This document shows positions 26,382 to 35,800 of a stretch of DNA of 64,000 bases, piece by piece. Source of the DNA: Massilia aurea (GTDB lineage: Bacteria > Pseudomonadota > Gammaproteobacteria > Burkholderiales > Burkholderiaceae_D). The number at the start of each line of letters is the position of its first letter. The first letter of the stretch is position 1. The stretch is taken from assembly GCF_024753205.1 (NCBI RefSeq), contig NZ_JANUGZ010000004.1:496001-560000 (forward strand). The letters run 5' to 3'. Position numbers and translations under genes: made by a program. The notes beneath the pieces are model-generated. The model made no database searches. It saw only the letters and a list, made by a program, of their open reading frames with translations, and was not told where the DNA came from.

Positions 26382-28712
26382 TCAGTATGCGGTCTGCGTG
26401 TACGGGCGGGCCTCTTTCGCCGTGCCCCAATCCTTGTTCGGCGTGGCCTGCATCGTGAATACGAGCTCGCCGCCGGCCATGATGTCCTGGTGACGCAGGA
26501 AGGTGCGCGCGAGCGGCTTGCCGTTGAGGGTCACGTGCCCGACATAGCCGTTGGTGGCCGACAGGTTCTCGGCGCGCACGGTGAAGCGCTTCCCGTTGGG
26601 CAGGTTCAGCGTCGCCTTGTCGAGGAACGGGCGGCCGATTACGTACTCGTTGCTTCCCGGGGCGACCGGATAAAAGCCCAGCGCGGTGAACGCGAACCAG
26701 GCCGACATCTGGCCCAGATCGTCGTTGCCCGACAGGCCATCGGGCTTGTCGCTGTACTGCGTGGCCATGATATTGGCCAGGCGTTCCTGCGTGCGCCACG
26801 GCGCGCCCGCGTAGTTGTACAGGTAGGCGACGTGGTGCGACGGCTCGTTGCCGTGGGCGTAGTGGCCGATCAGGCCAGAGATGTCTTCCATGTGCGCGTA
26901 CAGGTTCTCGTCGACCTTCGCGTCGAAGACTTCGTCCATCTTGGCCACGAGCTTCGCGTCGCCGCCCAGGAAGCCGATCAGGCCCGCATTATCGTGCGGC
27001 ATGTACCAGGAATACTGCCACGCGCTGCCCTCGGTGTAGTCGCTGCCGAAGTTCGACTGCGCCGGATCGAACGGGGTGCGGAATTCGCCGGTGGATTTGC
27101 GGGCGCGGATGAAGCCCGTGTCCTTGTCGAACACGTTGCGGTAGTTCTGGGCGCGCCGGTAGTAGCGCGCCGCGACATCCTTCTTGCCCATCTTCTCGGC
27201 CATGCGCGCGATGGTCCAGTCGTCGTACGCGTATTCGACGGTCTTGGAGGCCGCTTCCTTTTCCAGGTCGATCGGCACGTAGCCCAGTTTCATATAGTGT
27301 TCGAGCCCGCCGTATGGGCCGTATTCGGCGCTGGCGGTCATCGCGGCCAGCGCCTTGTCGGCGTCGAAGCCGCGGATACCCTTCATGTAGGCGTCGGCGA
27401 TCACGGGCACCGCGTGGTAGCCGATCATGGTCCAGGTTTCCAGGCCATGGAACTGCCATACCGGCAGCACGCCGTAGGGGCTGTGCTGCTGCGAGGCGAT
27501 CAGCGAGTTGACGAAGTCGGCGCTGCGCTGTTCGGGCGCGACGATCGTGAGCAGCGGGTGCAGCGCGCGGTAGGTGTCCCACAGCGAGAACGTCGAGTGG
27601 AAGCGAAAATCCCTGGCCTTGTGCACCGCGTTGTCCGGGCCGCGGTAGCTGCCGTCGAGGTCCATGAACAGCGAGGGCGCGAGCATCGTGTGGTACAGCG
27701 CCGTGTAGAACTGCGTGCGCATCGGCGCCGGCGCCTCGACCTTGACGGCGCCCAGCGCCTCGTCCCAGGCCTTGCCGGCGCGGCGGCGTTCGGCGTCGAA
27801 ATCCCAGCCCGGCATTTCAGCCAGGTTGGCAATCGCGTTGTCTTCGCTGACGGGCGAGAGCGCGACCTTTACCAGCAGGGTGCCGTCGGCCGGCACGCCG
27901 AAACTGAAGTCGCCCATCAGCGCCTTGCCTTCGACCAGCGCGCGGTCGCCCGGCGTCTTGCCCGGCTGGGCAAAGCCCTTGTACTCGACGGCTTCTTCGC
28001 GGTTGAGCAGCTGGCGCGTGTCGATCGGACGCGAGAACCGGATCGCGAAGTACAGCTGGCGGCCCGGCGCCCAGCCGCGCGTTTCACGCATGCCGGTGAC
28101 GGTGCTGGCGTCGCGCATGCGCAGGCGCGACCACAGGTTCTTGCCATCGTAGTTGTAGATGCTGGTGCGCAGGTCGAGCAGCACCTTGGCTGGCTCGCCG
28201 GCCTTGAACTTGTAGCGGTGCAGGCCAACACGTTCACTCGCGGTCAGCTCGACGTCGACGTCATGGTCTTTCAGGCGCACCGCGTAGTAGCCGGGTTCGG
28301 CCTGTTCCTGGTCATGCGAGAAGCGCGAGCGGTAGCCCGAGAATGGCCGCTCGGGGTAGCCCGGCTCCAGCTTGGTCTCACCGCTGTAGGGCATCAGGAG
28401 CACATCGCCCAGGTCCGAGTGGCCGCTGCCCGAGAAGTGCGTGTGCGAGAAGCCGAGGATCGAGCCGTCGCCGTGGTTGTAGCCGGCGGCCCACGGATAA
28501 CTCTGGCGGAAGTGGCGGTGCTGGGTGTCGGGACTGAGCTGCACCATCCCGAACGGGCGGCTCGCGCCCGGGAAGGTGTGGCCGTCGCCGCCGGTGCCGA
28601 TGAAGACGTTCACCGCCGCGGCCGGGGAGCCCGGTTCGGCCGCCTGCAAGGGCGCCGCACTAAACAACAGGACTGCGAAGGAAAGGGATCGGGTCTTGAA
28701 ACGAGCTGTCAT
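26382..28712 (-). CDS. GH92 family alpha-mannosidase, secreted
   Basis: 776 residues: a signal peptide ('LSFAVLLFSAAPLQAAEP'), an N-terminal beta-sandwich and an (alpha/alpha)6 barrel. Family motifs are present: 'GTGGDGHTFPGASRPFG', 'EGSAWQYSWYMPHD' with the proposed general acid Glu, 'HGNEPSHH' and 'GNDDLGQMSAWF' with the catalytic Asp pair. GH92 enzymes are calcium-dependent exo-alpha-mannosidases acting on N-glycan-type or mannan-derived oligosaccharides. The ATG at 28712 has GGAG six bases upstream and is preferred to an in-frame GTG at 28724. It is first in an operon with a LacI regulator and a sugar kinase. Confidence 0.95.
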   Translation of the reverse strand: MTARFKTRSLSFAVLLFSAAPLQAAEPGSPAAAVNVFIGTGGDGHTFPGASRPFGMVQLSPDTQHRHFRQSYPWAAGYNHGDGSILGFSHTHFSGSGHSDLGDVLLMPYSGETKLEPGYPERPFSGYRSRFSHDQEQAEPGYYAVRLKDHDVDVELTASERVGLHRYKFKAGEPAKVLLDLRTSIYNYDGKNLWSRLRMRDASTVTGMRETRGWAPGRQLYFAIRFSRPIDTRQLLNREEAVEYKGFAQPGKTPGDRALVEGKALMGDFSFGVPADGTLLVKVALSPVSEDNAIANLAEMPGWDFDAERRRAGKAWDEALGAVKVEAPAPMRTQFYTALYHTMLAPSLFMDLDGSYRGPDNAVHKARDFRFHSTFSLWDTYRALHPLLTIVAPEQRSADFVNSLIASQQHSPYGVLPVWQFHGLETWTMIGYHAVPVIADAYMKGIRGFDADKALAAMTASAEYGPYGGLEHYMKLGYVPIDLEKEAASKTVEYAYDDWTIARMAEKMGKKDVAARYYRRAQNYRNVFDKDTGFIRARKSTGEFRTPFDPAQSNFGSDYTEGSAWQYSWYMPHDNAGLIGFLGGDAKLVAKMDEVFDAKVDENLYAHMEDISGLIGHYAHGNEPSHHVAYLYNYAGAPWRTQERLANIMATQYSDKPDGLSGNDDLGQMSAWFAFTALGFYPVAPGSNEYVIGRPFLDKATLNLPNGKRFTVRAENLSATNGYVGHVTLNGKPLARTFLRHQDIMAGGELVFTMQATPNKDWGTAKEARPYTQTAY

Positions 28713-28820
28713 TGGTGTCTCCACACGTGGCGGGAGCGCACAGCCCGCCGCCTGTTCTTGATACGCTGCGCCATAGGCACATCCAGCGCGCGGGCGATGT
28801 CATCAACGCGCGCGCTCGAG

Positions 28821-28832
28821 CCTGTGTACAGG
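28821..28832. promoter_or_regulatory. Dyad over the predicted start site of the mannosidase operon
   Basis: CCTGT and ACAGG arms flank a 2-bp centre. The dyad sits just downstream of the -10 element, at about the predicted transcription start. That is a classic repressor position and a candidate operator for the LacI-type regulator encoded in the operon. Confidence 0.4.
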
Positions 28833-28860
28833 TTATAAGTGGAGTCAGGTTTCCCGGCAA
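28832..28860 (-). promoter_or_regulatory. Sigma-70-type promoter of the GH92-LacI-PfkB operon
   Basis: Minus strand: TTGCCG (28855-28860) and TATAAC (28832-28837) are separated by 17 bp. Transcription should start near 28825, giving a leader of about 110 nt before the ATG at 28712. Confidence 0.55.
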
Positions 28861-28882
28861 TGATTACCGGATTTTACTCGGC

Positions 28883-28911
28883 TGTTTAGCCAGTTTACTA
28901 AACAAACTGGC
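28883..28911. repeat. Two interleaved inverted repeats upstream of the mannosidase promoter
   Basis: GCCAGTTT (28889-28896) pairs with AAACTGGC (28904-28911). A second, overlapping dyad is TGTTTAG (28883-28889) with CTAAACA (28898-28904). They lie 23 bp upstream of the -35 element and just after the stop of the RidA-family gene. No T run follows on the minus strand, so a regulator site is likelier than a terminator. Confidence 0.45.
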
Positions 28912-28914
28912 GGG

Positions 28915-29319
28915 TTAGCGCCGAACGATCTTCGCGACGGCCTCGATTTCAACCAGCGTATCTGGTGACGCGAGCGAAGCGACACCGATGCCGGTCAAGG
29001 CAGGGCGCGGTAAGCCCAGGTGCTGCACGAGGATCGGCGCCACGGTGTCGAGGTGCTCGCCGATCTCGCCGCGCACGTAGACGCGCAGTTGCAGGATCTG
29101 TTCGACCGACGAGCCGGCCGCGTCCAGCACCGTGATCAGGTTGCGCGCCGCGCCTTCGGTCTGCGCGGCCAGCGTGGTGTGCCTGACCTGGTAGTCCCGG
29201 TCCCAGTCGACCTGGCCGGACACGAACACCAGGCCAGTGTCATGGTCGATCGTGGCGTGCGACAGGCCGTGCGGCGCGCCGTCGTACAGGGCAGGTGGAT
29301 TGATGCGTTCGATGGTCAT
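28915..29319 (-). CDS. RidA/YjgF family protein
   Basis: 134 residues. Start at ATG 29319, preceded by AGGAG at 6-nt spacing; an upstream in-frame extension to 29406 is out of character for the family. RidA-type proteins are small trimeric enzymes that hydrolyse reactive enamines/imines to ketones, detoxifying by-products of PLP enzymes. The fold is recognisable from 'PHGLSHATIDHDTGLVFVSG', 'TEGAARNLITVLDAAGSSV' and 'LRVYVRGE'. The archetypal catalytic Arg is replaceable by 'LPRPALTGIGVASLA', which has an Arg before Pro as in RidA-like subfamilies. A LysR regulator lies upstream on the same strand. The substrate is unknown. Confidence 0.85.
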   Translation of the reverse strand: MTIERINPPALYDGAPHGLSHATIDHDTGLVFVSGQVDWDRDYQVRHTTLAAQTEGAARNLITVLDAAGSSVEQILQLRVYVRGEIGEHLDTVAPILVQHLGLPRPALTGIGVASLASPDTLVEIEAVAKIVRR

Positions 29320-29412
29320 GGGGCGCTCCTGGGCAGGTGAAGGAATCGGCCAGCATAGACAGGCCCGCCCCGCGCAGCAATCGGGCGCCGCTTGTAGCCG
29401 ATACAAGCAGTG

Positions 29413-30306
29413 CTAGGGGCGCGCCGCCAGCCGCACCCTGACGCGCTCCAGCATCCACATCATGAACGGATCGTTCTGCGCAGTCAGGTGAAACGCCGCG
29501 ACCACGCCATAACCGGGCGGATACTTGGGCAGCGCGATCTCGTGGATGCCGTCGCATGGCAGCAGGCGCGCCGGCATGAAGGCCACCATCGCCGATCCCT
29601 TCAGGTACTCAAGGGCCATGAAGAACGACGGCGCCGATGCCACCACGCGCCGCTGCAGACCCTGGCGCGCGAACCAGCCGTCGGCCGACCCCGTGAAACT
29701 GGCACCGCCCGGATTGGTGACGATGAAGTCGTGCGTCACCAGGGTGGCCAGCGACATCGTTCCCGCGCCGGCCAGCGCGCGGTCGGCCGTCACGCAGCGG
29801 TACTGCTCGAGAAACAGCGGCATCGACACCAGGCCCGGGGCGGCAATGCCCTCGGCCGTGAAGATCACATCGATCTCGCCCTGGTGCAGCTTGCGCGTCA
29901 GGGCGCTCACTTCGAGGTCGACCACCGCGACCTTCACCTTCGGCGCCGCGTGGCGCAGGTCGCGCACCAGGTCGGCCACGATCACCTTCTGCGTGTAGTC
30001 GGTGCCGGAGATGACCAGCGTGCGCTCGACGTCTTCCGGCCGCACGCTCGATGGCAGCGGAATCGCATGCAGGCCGGCCAGCACCTGGGCGATATGCGGC
30101 GCGATCAGCCTGGCGTACGGCGTGGCCGCCATGCCCTGGCCGGTACGCACAAACAGCGGGTCGCCCAGGATGGTGCGGATTTTCTTCAGTTGCAGGCTGA
30201 CCGCCTGCTGCGACACATCCAGGTGCTCGGCCGCCGCCGAGATGGTGGGAAAGCGCGCGAGCGCGTCGAGCGTACGCAGGTGGGAGATATCGAGTTGGTC
30301 GACCAT
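29413..30306 (-). CDS. LysR family transcriptional regulator
   Basis: 297 residues: an N-terminal winged helix-turn-helix ('LRTLDALARFPTISAAAEHL', 'VSQQAVSLQLKKIRTILG', 'PLFVRTGQGM') and a LysR substrate-binding domain ('LVISGTDYTQKVIVADLVRD', 'GEIDVIFTAEG'). It reads in the same direction as the RidA-family gene, 93 bp upstream of it. This differs from the usual divergent LysR layout, so its target is not obvious. Its 5' side borders the inverted pair of 26-bp repeats at 30328-30466. Confidence 0.93.
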   Translation of the reverse strand: MVDQLDISHLRTLDALARFPTISAAAEHLDVSQQAVSLQLKKIRTILGDPLFVRTGQGMAATPYARLIAPHIAQVLAGLHAIPLPSSVRPEDVERTLVISGTDYTQKVIVADLVRDLRHAAPKVKVAVVDLEVSALTRKLHQGEIDVIFTAEGIAAPGLVSMPLFLEQYRCVTADRALAGAGTMSLATLVTHDFIVTNPGGASFTGSADGWFARQGLQRRVVASAPSFFMALEYLKGSAMVAFMPARLLPCDGIHEIALPKYPPGYGVVAAFHLTAQNDPFMMWMLERVRVRLAARP

Positions 30307-30327
30307 GCCGCAATATAACGAAAAGCG

Positions 30328-30466
30328 AGGGTCAGGTCTGACATTCGGACACGATCTCGACAGTCAAGTAGTCGGAACTAGCTGGACCCGGGCCATGCAG
30401 TCCTGGACAAGACACCATTAGAAGTGGCTAAAGCTGAGGTCGTGTCCGAATGTCAGACCTGACCCC
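30328..30466. repeat. Inverted pair of the 26-bp interspersed repeat
   Basis: One copy (30328-30353) contains GTCAGGTCTGACATTCGGAC. The other (30441-30466) is its reverse complement. Matching arms extend to about 32 bp with few differences and enclose 87 bp with no visible gene. The same sequence recurs five times in 51996-52368. Such GGGGTCAG-type termini are typical of REP/RAYT-associated or MITE-like elements; no transposase is present here. The element fills the gap between the LysR gene and the PHP-type gene. Confidence 0.85.
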
Positions 30467-30567
30467 GGCTGTGTAAGCTTGAAACTCATCAATGAACATG
30501 ATCAGGATGACAACCGTAGCACGCATGGCGCAAGGTGACAGGGCGGGCAAGTTGCAAGCTTGTCATC

Positions 30568-32184
30568 ATGAAAACTGCATATCTGACCATTCTTGCCCTG
30601 TCGTTGTGCTGCAGCCAGGCCAGCGCCAGTCCTGCCGAACACCAGGAGTTCGACGCCACGCTGTACACGCCATTCCATGCTGGCGCGCTGGCTTCACGCA
30701 CGTTCACGCTGACGTTCGCGTATCCCGGCCTGGCGCAGCCGGTCGATGTCGACTGGCGCGTCGACCTGCGCGCGCCGGGCGGGCAGACCGTCCTGCAGTG
30801 GCGCGGCCAAGTGACGCTGACCGGTGACGAGATCACGGTGACGGTGCCCTGGTCGGGGCTCCTGGGCAAGCAGCCGGCGCCGGACGGCATCTACCGCGTG
30901 CGCCTGCGCGCGCTGGTGCAACGCGCGCCACATGATGCGATCGACCAGGAGTGGGAGATCGCAGTCGGCACGCCGCGCGGGTTGGCCACGCCCGCCTTTG
31001 CACCGCTGCCCGGCGCATTCATGCCGGGGGCGGCGCCGGCTCCGGGCGCGCTGCCCTATACCGTCTGGCTGGGCAACCTGCACAGCCAGACCAACCACAG
31101 CGACGGCGGCGCCGATGTCGCCAGCTGCCGGAGCGCCCAGCGGCCGCAGTCGGCGCCATACGGGCCGGCCGCTGCCTTTGCCTATGCCCGTGACCGTGGC
31201 CTGGACATCCTCGTCGCGTCGGAACATAACCATATGTTCGACGGCTCGCCAGGCAGCGCACCCGATGCCGACCCGGCCGCGGCCCGTGCCCTGTACCGCG
31301 CGGGGCTGGCTGCCGCCAGCACGTTCTCGGCGCAGCATCCGGGCTTTCTGGCGCTGTATGGCCTCGAGTGGGGCGTCATCGAGAAGGGCGGCCATATCAA
31401 TATCTTCAACAGCGACGAGTTGCTGGGTTGGGAGACGAACGCCAATGGAGCGCCGTTCGCCGACACGATCACGCCGCGCAGCGATTACGCGGCGCTGTAT
31501 GCGCTGATGCGCCAGCGCGGCTGGGTGGGTCAGTTCAACCATCCGGCGCCAACGGGCCAGTTCCAGGTAAGCGGCGTGCCGCTCGCCTATACCGAGGATG
31601 GCGGCGCCGCGATGGTGCTGTGCGAAGTGATGAATACCAGCGCGTTCTCGAACAACGTGACCGAGACCGAAACCCGCCGCAGCAATTTCGAAGGCGCCTG
31701 CAACCGCCTGCTCGAAGCGGGCTACCGGCTGGCCTTCAGCACCAACCAGGACAACCACTGCGCCAACTGGGGCGCGTCGTACGGCAACCGCACCGGGGTG
31801 CTGCTGCCAACGGGCGTCGCGCTGAACCGCGCCAGTCTGGTCGAGGCGCTCAGGGCGCGCCGCGTGTTCGCGACGATGGACAAGGCGTCCCAGCTGGTGT
31901 TGACGGCCAACGGCCACGTGATGGGCGAACAGTTCACCAACCGCGGGCCGCTCACCTTGACGGTGAATTTCGCCAGCGCCGCTGGCCGGCAGGTCGCGGC
32001 AGTGGCGATCATGGAAGGCGTCCCGGGCCGCAACGGCGAGGTCACGCGCCTGTCGCAGCAGGCAGAAACCACGATCACGCCGGCGCCGGGCGCGCACTTC
32101 TATTATGCGAAGGTGACGCAGGACGACGGCAACGTGCTGTGGTCCGCGCCGGTGTGGGTCATGCAGGCGGAATCGGCGTACTGA
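30568..32184 (+). CDS. Secreted PHP-domain (CehA/McbA-type) metallohydrolase-like protein
   Basis: About 538 residues from the ATG at 30568, which gives a clean signal peptide ('TAYLTILALSLCCSQASAS'). A GTG at 30535 would add eleven residues, and neither start has a strong ribosome site. A beta-sandwich-like N-terminal region (to about 165) precedes a PHP-type domain with the metal-binding 'GNLHSQTNHSDGG' and 'ILVASEHNHMFDG', plus later His residues in 'QFNHPAPTGQF' and 'NQDNHCANWG'. PHP proteins hydrolyse phosphoesters, and CehA/McbA relatives hydrolyse carbamates. The exact reaction is unknown. It stands alone between repeats and the M1 gene. Confidence 0.82.
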   Translation: MKTAYLTILALSLCCSQASASPAEHQEFDATLYTPFHAGALASRTFTLTFAYPGLAQPVDVDWRVDLRAPGGQTVLQWRGQVTLTGDEITVTVPWSGLLGKQPAPDGIYRVRLRALVQRAPHDAIDQEWEIAVGTPRGLATPAFAPLPGAFMPGAAPAPGALPYTVWLGNLHSQTNHSDGGADVASCRSAQRPQSAPYGPAAAFAYARDRGLDILVASEHNHMFDGSPGSAPDADPAAARALYRAGLAAASTFSAQHPGFLALYGLEWGVIEKGGHINIFNSDELLGWETNANGAPFADTITPRSDYAALYALMRQRGWVGQFNHPAPTGQFQVSGVPLAYTEDGGAAMVLCEVMNTSAFSNNVTETETRRSNFEGACNRLLEAGYRLAFSTNQDNHCANWGASYGNRTGVLLPTGVALNRASLVEALRARRVFATMDKASQLVLTANGHVMGEQFTNRGPLTLTVNFASAAGRQVAAVAIMEGVPGRNGEVTRLSQQAETTITPAPGAHFYYAKVTQDDGNVLWSAPVWVMQAESAY

Positions 32185-32287
32185 CAGCGGCTCGCCGCGT
32201 TTCAGCAGGCGCTTTCGCCGGCCTGACGCCCATGCTATTCTGCTCCCGCCTTCAGCCCGGCCGGGCTGTCATTATTCGCGAGAGACC

Positions 32288-34144
32288 ATGAACAAAAGCA
32301 CCCTGCTGCGCGCTACCACCGCAGCCTTCCTGGGCGCGTGGAGCGCTTATGCGTTCGCGCTCGATCCCCTCAGCTACGCCAAATACGATCAGGTCAAGAC
32401 CACGGCCCTGCACCTGGACCTGAAGGCCGACTTCGCGAAGAAAAGCCTGGGCGGCTACGCCGAGCTGACGCTGAACTGGATCGACAAGAAAGCGACGACG
32501 CTCGACCTGGACACGCGCGAGCTGACGATCTCGAAGATCGAAGCGCAGGACGCAAAGGGAGCCTGGCGCAAGGCCGACTACACGCTCGGCAAGTTCGATG
32601 AAGAGAAGGGCCAGCCCCTGCAGATCAAGCTGCCGGCCCGCCAGACCAAGGTACGCATTCATTACCGCACCGCGCCGACGGCCACCGCACTGCAATGGCT
32701 GCAGCCGGTGCAGACCATGTCGGGCAAGTACCCGTTCATGTTCAGCCAGTCGCAGGCGATCAATGCCCGCTCGTGGGTGCCGATCCAGGACACGCCGGCC
32801 GTGCGCTTTACCTACACTGCGCGCATCGAGGCGCCGGAAGGCCTGCGGGTGGTGATGAGCGCCGATAACGACATGAAGGCAACCGGCAAGGGCGGCTGGA
32901 AATTCACGATGCCGCAGCCGATTCCATCGTACCTGCTGGCGATCGGCATCGGCGAGCTCGAAGCACGCACGCTGGGCGGGCGCACCGGCGTGTACGCCGA
33001 GCCGCAGCGCATCAAGGCGGCCGAGTACGAACTGGCCGATACCGAGAAGATGGTCGCCGCGGCCGAGAAGCTGTACGGCCCGTATCGCTGGGGGCGTTAC
33101 GACATGCTGGTGCTGCCGCCATCGTTCCCGATCGGCGGCATGGAAAATCCGCGCCTGACCTTTTTGACCCCGACCATGATCGCGGGCGACCGCAGCCTGG
33201 TCGACCTGGTGGCGCACGAACTGGCGCACAGCTGGTCGGGCAACCTGGTGACCAACGCGACCTGGAAGCACTGGTGGCTCAACGAAGGTTTCACGACCTA
33301 CGTCACCACCCGCATTCTGGAAGAAATCTACGGCAAGGAAGTCGCGCTGATGAACCTGCAGCTCGAGCAGGAAGAAGCGCTCGAGATGCTCAAGGAGCTG
33401 CCGCCAGCGAAGCAGGCACTGGTCTCGCGCCAGGCTGACACCAACGCTGCCGATTACCCGGACACCTCGCTGGCCTACCCGAAGGGCGCCTGGTTCCTGC
33501 ACACGCTCGAGCAGCGCGCCGGCCGCGCCGCGTTCGATCAATTCCTGCGCGGCTGGTTCGACCAGCACGCGTTCCAGAGCGTGACCAACGAGCAGTTCAT
33601 CGCCTACCTGCGCGCGCAGCTGCTGGCGAAGAACCCCAGGATCATGAGCGACGCGGAACTCGACGAATGGATCCATGGCCCGGGCATCCCGGCCAGCGGG
33701 CAGCGCGCCGTGTCGCAGCGCCTGGCCAAGCTCAATGCCGCGATCGACGGCTGGACGAAGGGCACGGTATCGACCGCGCAGTTGAACGCCAAGGACTGGA
33801 ATGCCGTCGAGTGGATGAAGTTTTTGAACGATATCGACAAGAAGGCCGACGCTGCCAAACTGGCAGAACTCGACCGCGCCTATGGCCTGGCCAAGTCGAC
33901 TAACAACGAAGTGGCGTTTCGCTTTTACCGCGCGGCGGTGCATGCCGGCTACCGCGACGTGCGCCCGGACATGGAAGCATTCCTGATGAGCGTGGGCCGC
34001 CAGAAGTTCGTGGTGCCGCTGTACGCCGCGCTGCGCGAAAAGGCCGAGGACCGCACCTGGGCCGAGGGCGTCTACAAGAAGGCGCGCGAGCGTTACCACC
34101 CCGAGACGCAATCGAGCGTCGACAAAGCGATGGGCAAGCCATGA
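32288..34144 (+). CDS. M1 family zinc aminopeptidase (leukotriene A4 hydrolase-like), secreted
   Basis: 618 residues with a signal peptide ('RATTAAFLGAWSAYAFA'). Gluzincin site His310-Glu311-His314 ('HELAHSW') with third ligand Glu333 ('WWLNEGFTTY'). The substrate N-terminus anchor 'IGGMENPRL' lies upstream. The C-terminal helical domain matches the LTA4H-type branch, whose members are about 610 residues. It should remove N-terminal residues from peptides in the envelope. GAGAG precedes the ATG. The last codons overlap the next gene by 4 bp (ATGA), implying co-translation with the serine hydrolase. Confidence 0.94.
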   Translation: MNKSTLLRATTAAFLGAWSAYAFALDPLSYAKYDQVKTTALHLDLKADFAKKSLGGYAELTLNWIDKKATTLDLDTRELTISKIEAQDAKGAWRKADYTLGKFDEEKGQPLQIKLPARQTKVRIHYRTAPTATALQWLQPVQTMSGKYPFMFSQSQAINARSWVPIQDTPAVRFTYTARIEAPEGLRVVMSADNDMKATGKGGWKFTMPQPIPSYLLAIGIGELEARTLGGRTGVYAEPQRIKAAEYELADTEKMVAAAEKLYGPYRWGRYDMLVLPPSFPIGGMENPRLTFLTPTMIAGDRSLVDLVAHELAHSWSGNLVTNATWKHWWLNEGFTTYVTTRILEEIYGKEVALMNLQLEQEEALEMLKELPPAKQALVSRQADTNAADYPDTSLAYPKGAWFLHTLEQRAGRAAFDQFLRGWFDQHAFQSVTNEQFIAYLRAQLLAKNPRIMSDAELDEWIHGPGIPASGQRAVSQRLAKLNAAIDGWTKGTVSTAQLNAKDWNAVEWMKFLNDIDKKADAAKLAELDRAYGLAKSTNNEVAFRFYRAAVHAGYRDVRPDMEAFLMSVGRQKFVVPLYAALREKAEDRTWAEGVYKKARERYHPETQSSVDKAMGKP

Positions 34145-35772
34145 TGACGCGTTCTTCCAGCGGACTGTTGAAACACATCGCCGGCGCGGTGCTGGTCGCG
34201 TTCTGCGGCGCCGGCCTGGCCGTCGCGCAGACGGTGGCAGCGCCAACCACCACGGCCGCAGTCCCCGCCTACAACCTGGATGCCGATGTCCAGCGCGTGT
34301 TGAAAACCTTCGACGTGCCGGGCATCGCCATCGCGGTGGTCAAGGACGGCAAGGTCGTCGTCACGCAGGGCTTCGGCGTGCGCAAGCTGGGCGACCCGAC
34401 ACCGGTCGATGGCAAGACGCTGTTCGAGATCGCGTCGAACTCCAAGGCCTTTACTGCCGCCGGCCTGGCGATGCTGGTCGACCAGGGCAAGTTGAACTGG
34501 GACGACCCGGTCATCAAGCACCTGCCCGACTTTCGCATGTACGACAGCTACGTAACGGCCGAGATGACCGTGCGCGACCTGCTCACGCACCGCAGCGGCT
34601 TGGGTCTGGGCGCCGGTGACCTGATGTGGTGGCCGACGACCACCTTCACCAGCGACGAAATCATCCACAACCTTCGCTACATCAAGCCGGCAACGAGCTT
34701 TCGCAGCAGCTACGCCTACGACAACCTGCTCTATATCGTGGCCGGCAAGATCATCGCGCAAAAGTCCGGCAAGGACTGGGGCACGACGATGCGCGAATGG
34801 ATCCTCGATCCGGTCGGCATGAATGCAACCACCACCAGCCTGGCCGCGCACACGGCCGGCATGAACGTGTCGGCGCCGCACAGCAAGATCAATGGCAAGG
34901 CGGCGGTCGTCAAGCCGATGCCGGTGGCGAACGCCGTCGGCGCGGTGGGCATCAACACCAATGCCGAAGACATCGCGCGCTGGATGAACGTGCTGCTCGA
35001 TAACGGCCGCCTGCCGGCGGGGGCGGGCGGCAAGGAAGCACGCCTGTGGTCCGACAAGCAGGCGCGCGAAATGTGGACGGCGCAAACGCCGATGACGGTC
35101 AGCCAGCCCAAGCCGTCGCTGGCGGCGACGAGGCCCAACTTCATGGCCTATGGCCTGGGCTTCCAGCTGCGCGACTATCAGGGCAAGCTGGTGGCGATGC
35201 ACGGCGGCGCGCTGCAGGGCTTTTATTCGCGCGTGCTGCTGGTGCCGGAAGCAAAGCTCGGCATCGCGATCTTCACCAACGCCGAAAGCGGACCGTCGCT
35301 CAATGCGCTGCAATACCGCCTGCTCGACGGCTATCTGGGCGTCGCGCCGACCGACTGGATCGGTCGCATCGCTGACATCGCAAATGAGGCCAGTGCGAAG
35401 GAAGCGGCCCGCGTGAAGGGTGAAAGCACGGGCCGCGCAAAAGCGTCGAAACCGTCGCTGGCGCTGGCCGGCTACGAGGGCGAGTACGAAGACGCCTGGT
35501 ACGGCAAGGCGACGATCAAACGCGCCGGCAGCAAGCTGGTGATGTCGTTCGCGCGCACGCCGGATCTGACGGGCGAGATGGAGCACTTCCAGCACGACAC
35601 CTTCATCGTGCGCTGGAAGGAGCGCAACTTCAACGCGGATGCGTATGCGACGTTCTCGCTGGAGCCGGATGGTTCGATCGAGCGGCTGCGCATGAAGCCC
35701 GTGTCGACCGAGACGGACTTCAGCTATGACTTCCAGGATTTGATGTTCGTGCCTGTGAAGAAGGCGAAGTGA
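34141..35772 (+). CDS. Serine hydrolase of the beta-lactamase/class C family with C-terminal beta domain
   Basis: 543 residues. Signal peptide ending near 'GLAVAQ', then a penicillin-binding-like hydrolase domain: SxxK with Ser99 and Lys102 ('ASNSKAF'), YxN with Tyr193-Asp194-Asn195 ('YAYDN') and a late 'MHGGALQGF' matching the third motif. A C-terminal DUF3471-like beta domain (about 440-543; 'YEGEYEDAWYGKATI') follows. Such proteins are D-amino-acid amidases, esterases or peptidases rather than true lactamases. Translational overlap with the M1 aminopeptidase suggests joint peptide breakdown in the periplasm. Confidence 0.91.
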   Translation: MMTRSSSGLLKHIAGAVLVAFCGAGLAVAQTVAAPTTTAAVPAYNLDADVQRVLKTFDVPGIAIAVVKDGKVVVTQGFGVRKLGDPTPVDGKTLFEIASNSKAFTAAGLAMLVDQGKLNWDDPVIKHLPDFRMYDSYVTAEMTVRDLLTHRSGLGLGAGDLMWWPTTTFTSDEIIHNLRYIKPATSFRSSYAYDNLLYIVAGKIIAQKSGKDWGTTMREWILDPVGMNATTTSLAAHTAGMNVSAPHSKINGKAAVVKPMPVANAVGAVGINTNAEDIARWMNVLLDNGRLPAGAGGKEARLWSDKQAREMWTAQTPMTVSQPKPSLAATRPNFMAYGLGFQLRDYQGKLVAMHGGALQGFYSRVLLVPEAKLGIAIFTNAESGPSLNALQYRLLDGYLGVAPTDWIGRIADIANEASAKEAARVKGESTGRAKASKPSLALAGYEGEYEDAWYGKATIKRAGSKLVMSFARTPDLTGEMEHFQHDTFIVRWKERNFNADAYATFSLEPDGSIERLRMKPVSTETDFSYDFQDLMFVPVKKAK

Positions 35773-35800
35773 ATTCTTTTGGGTGGCTGCGCTGCTGACT

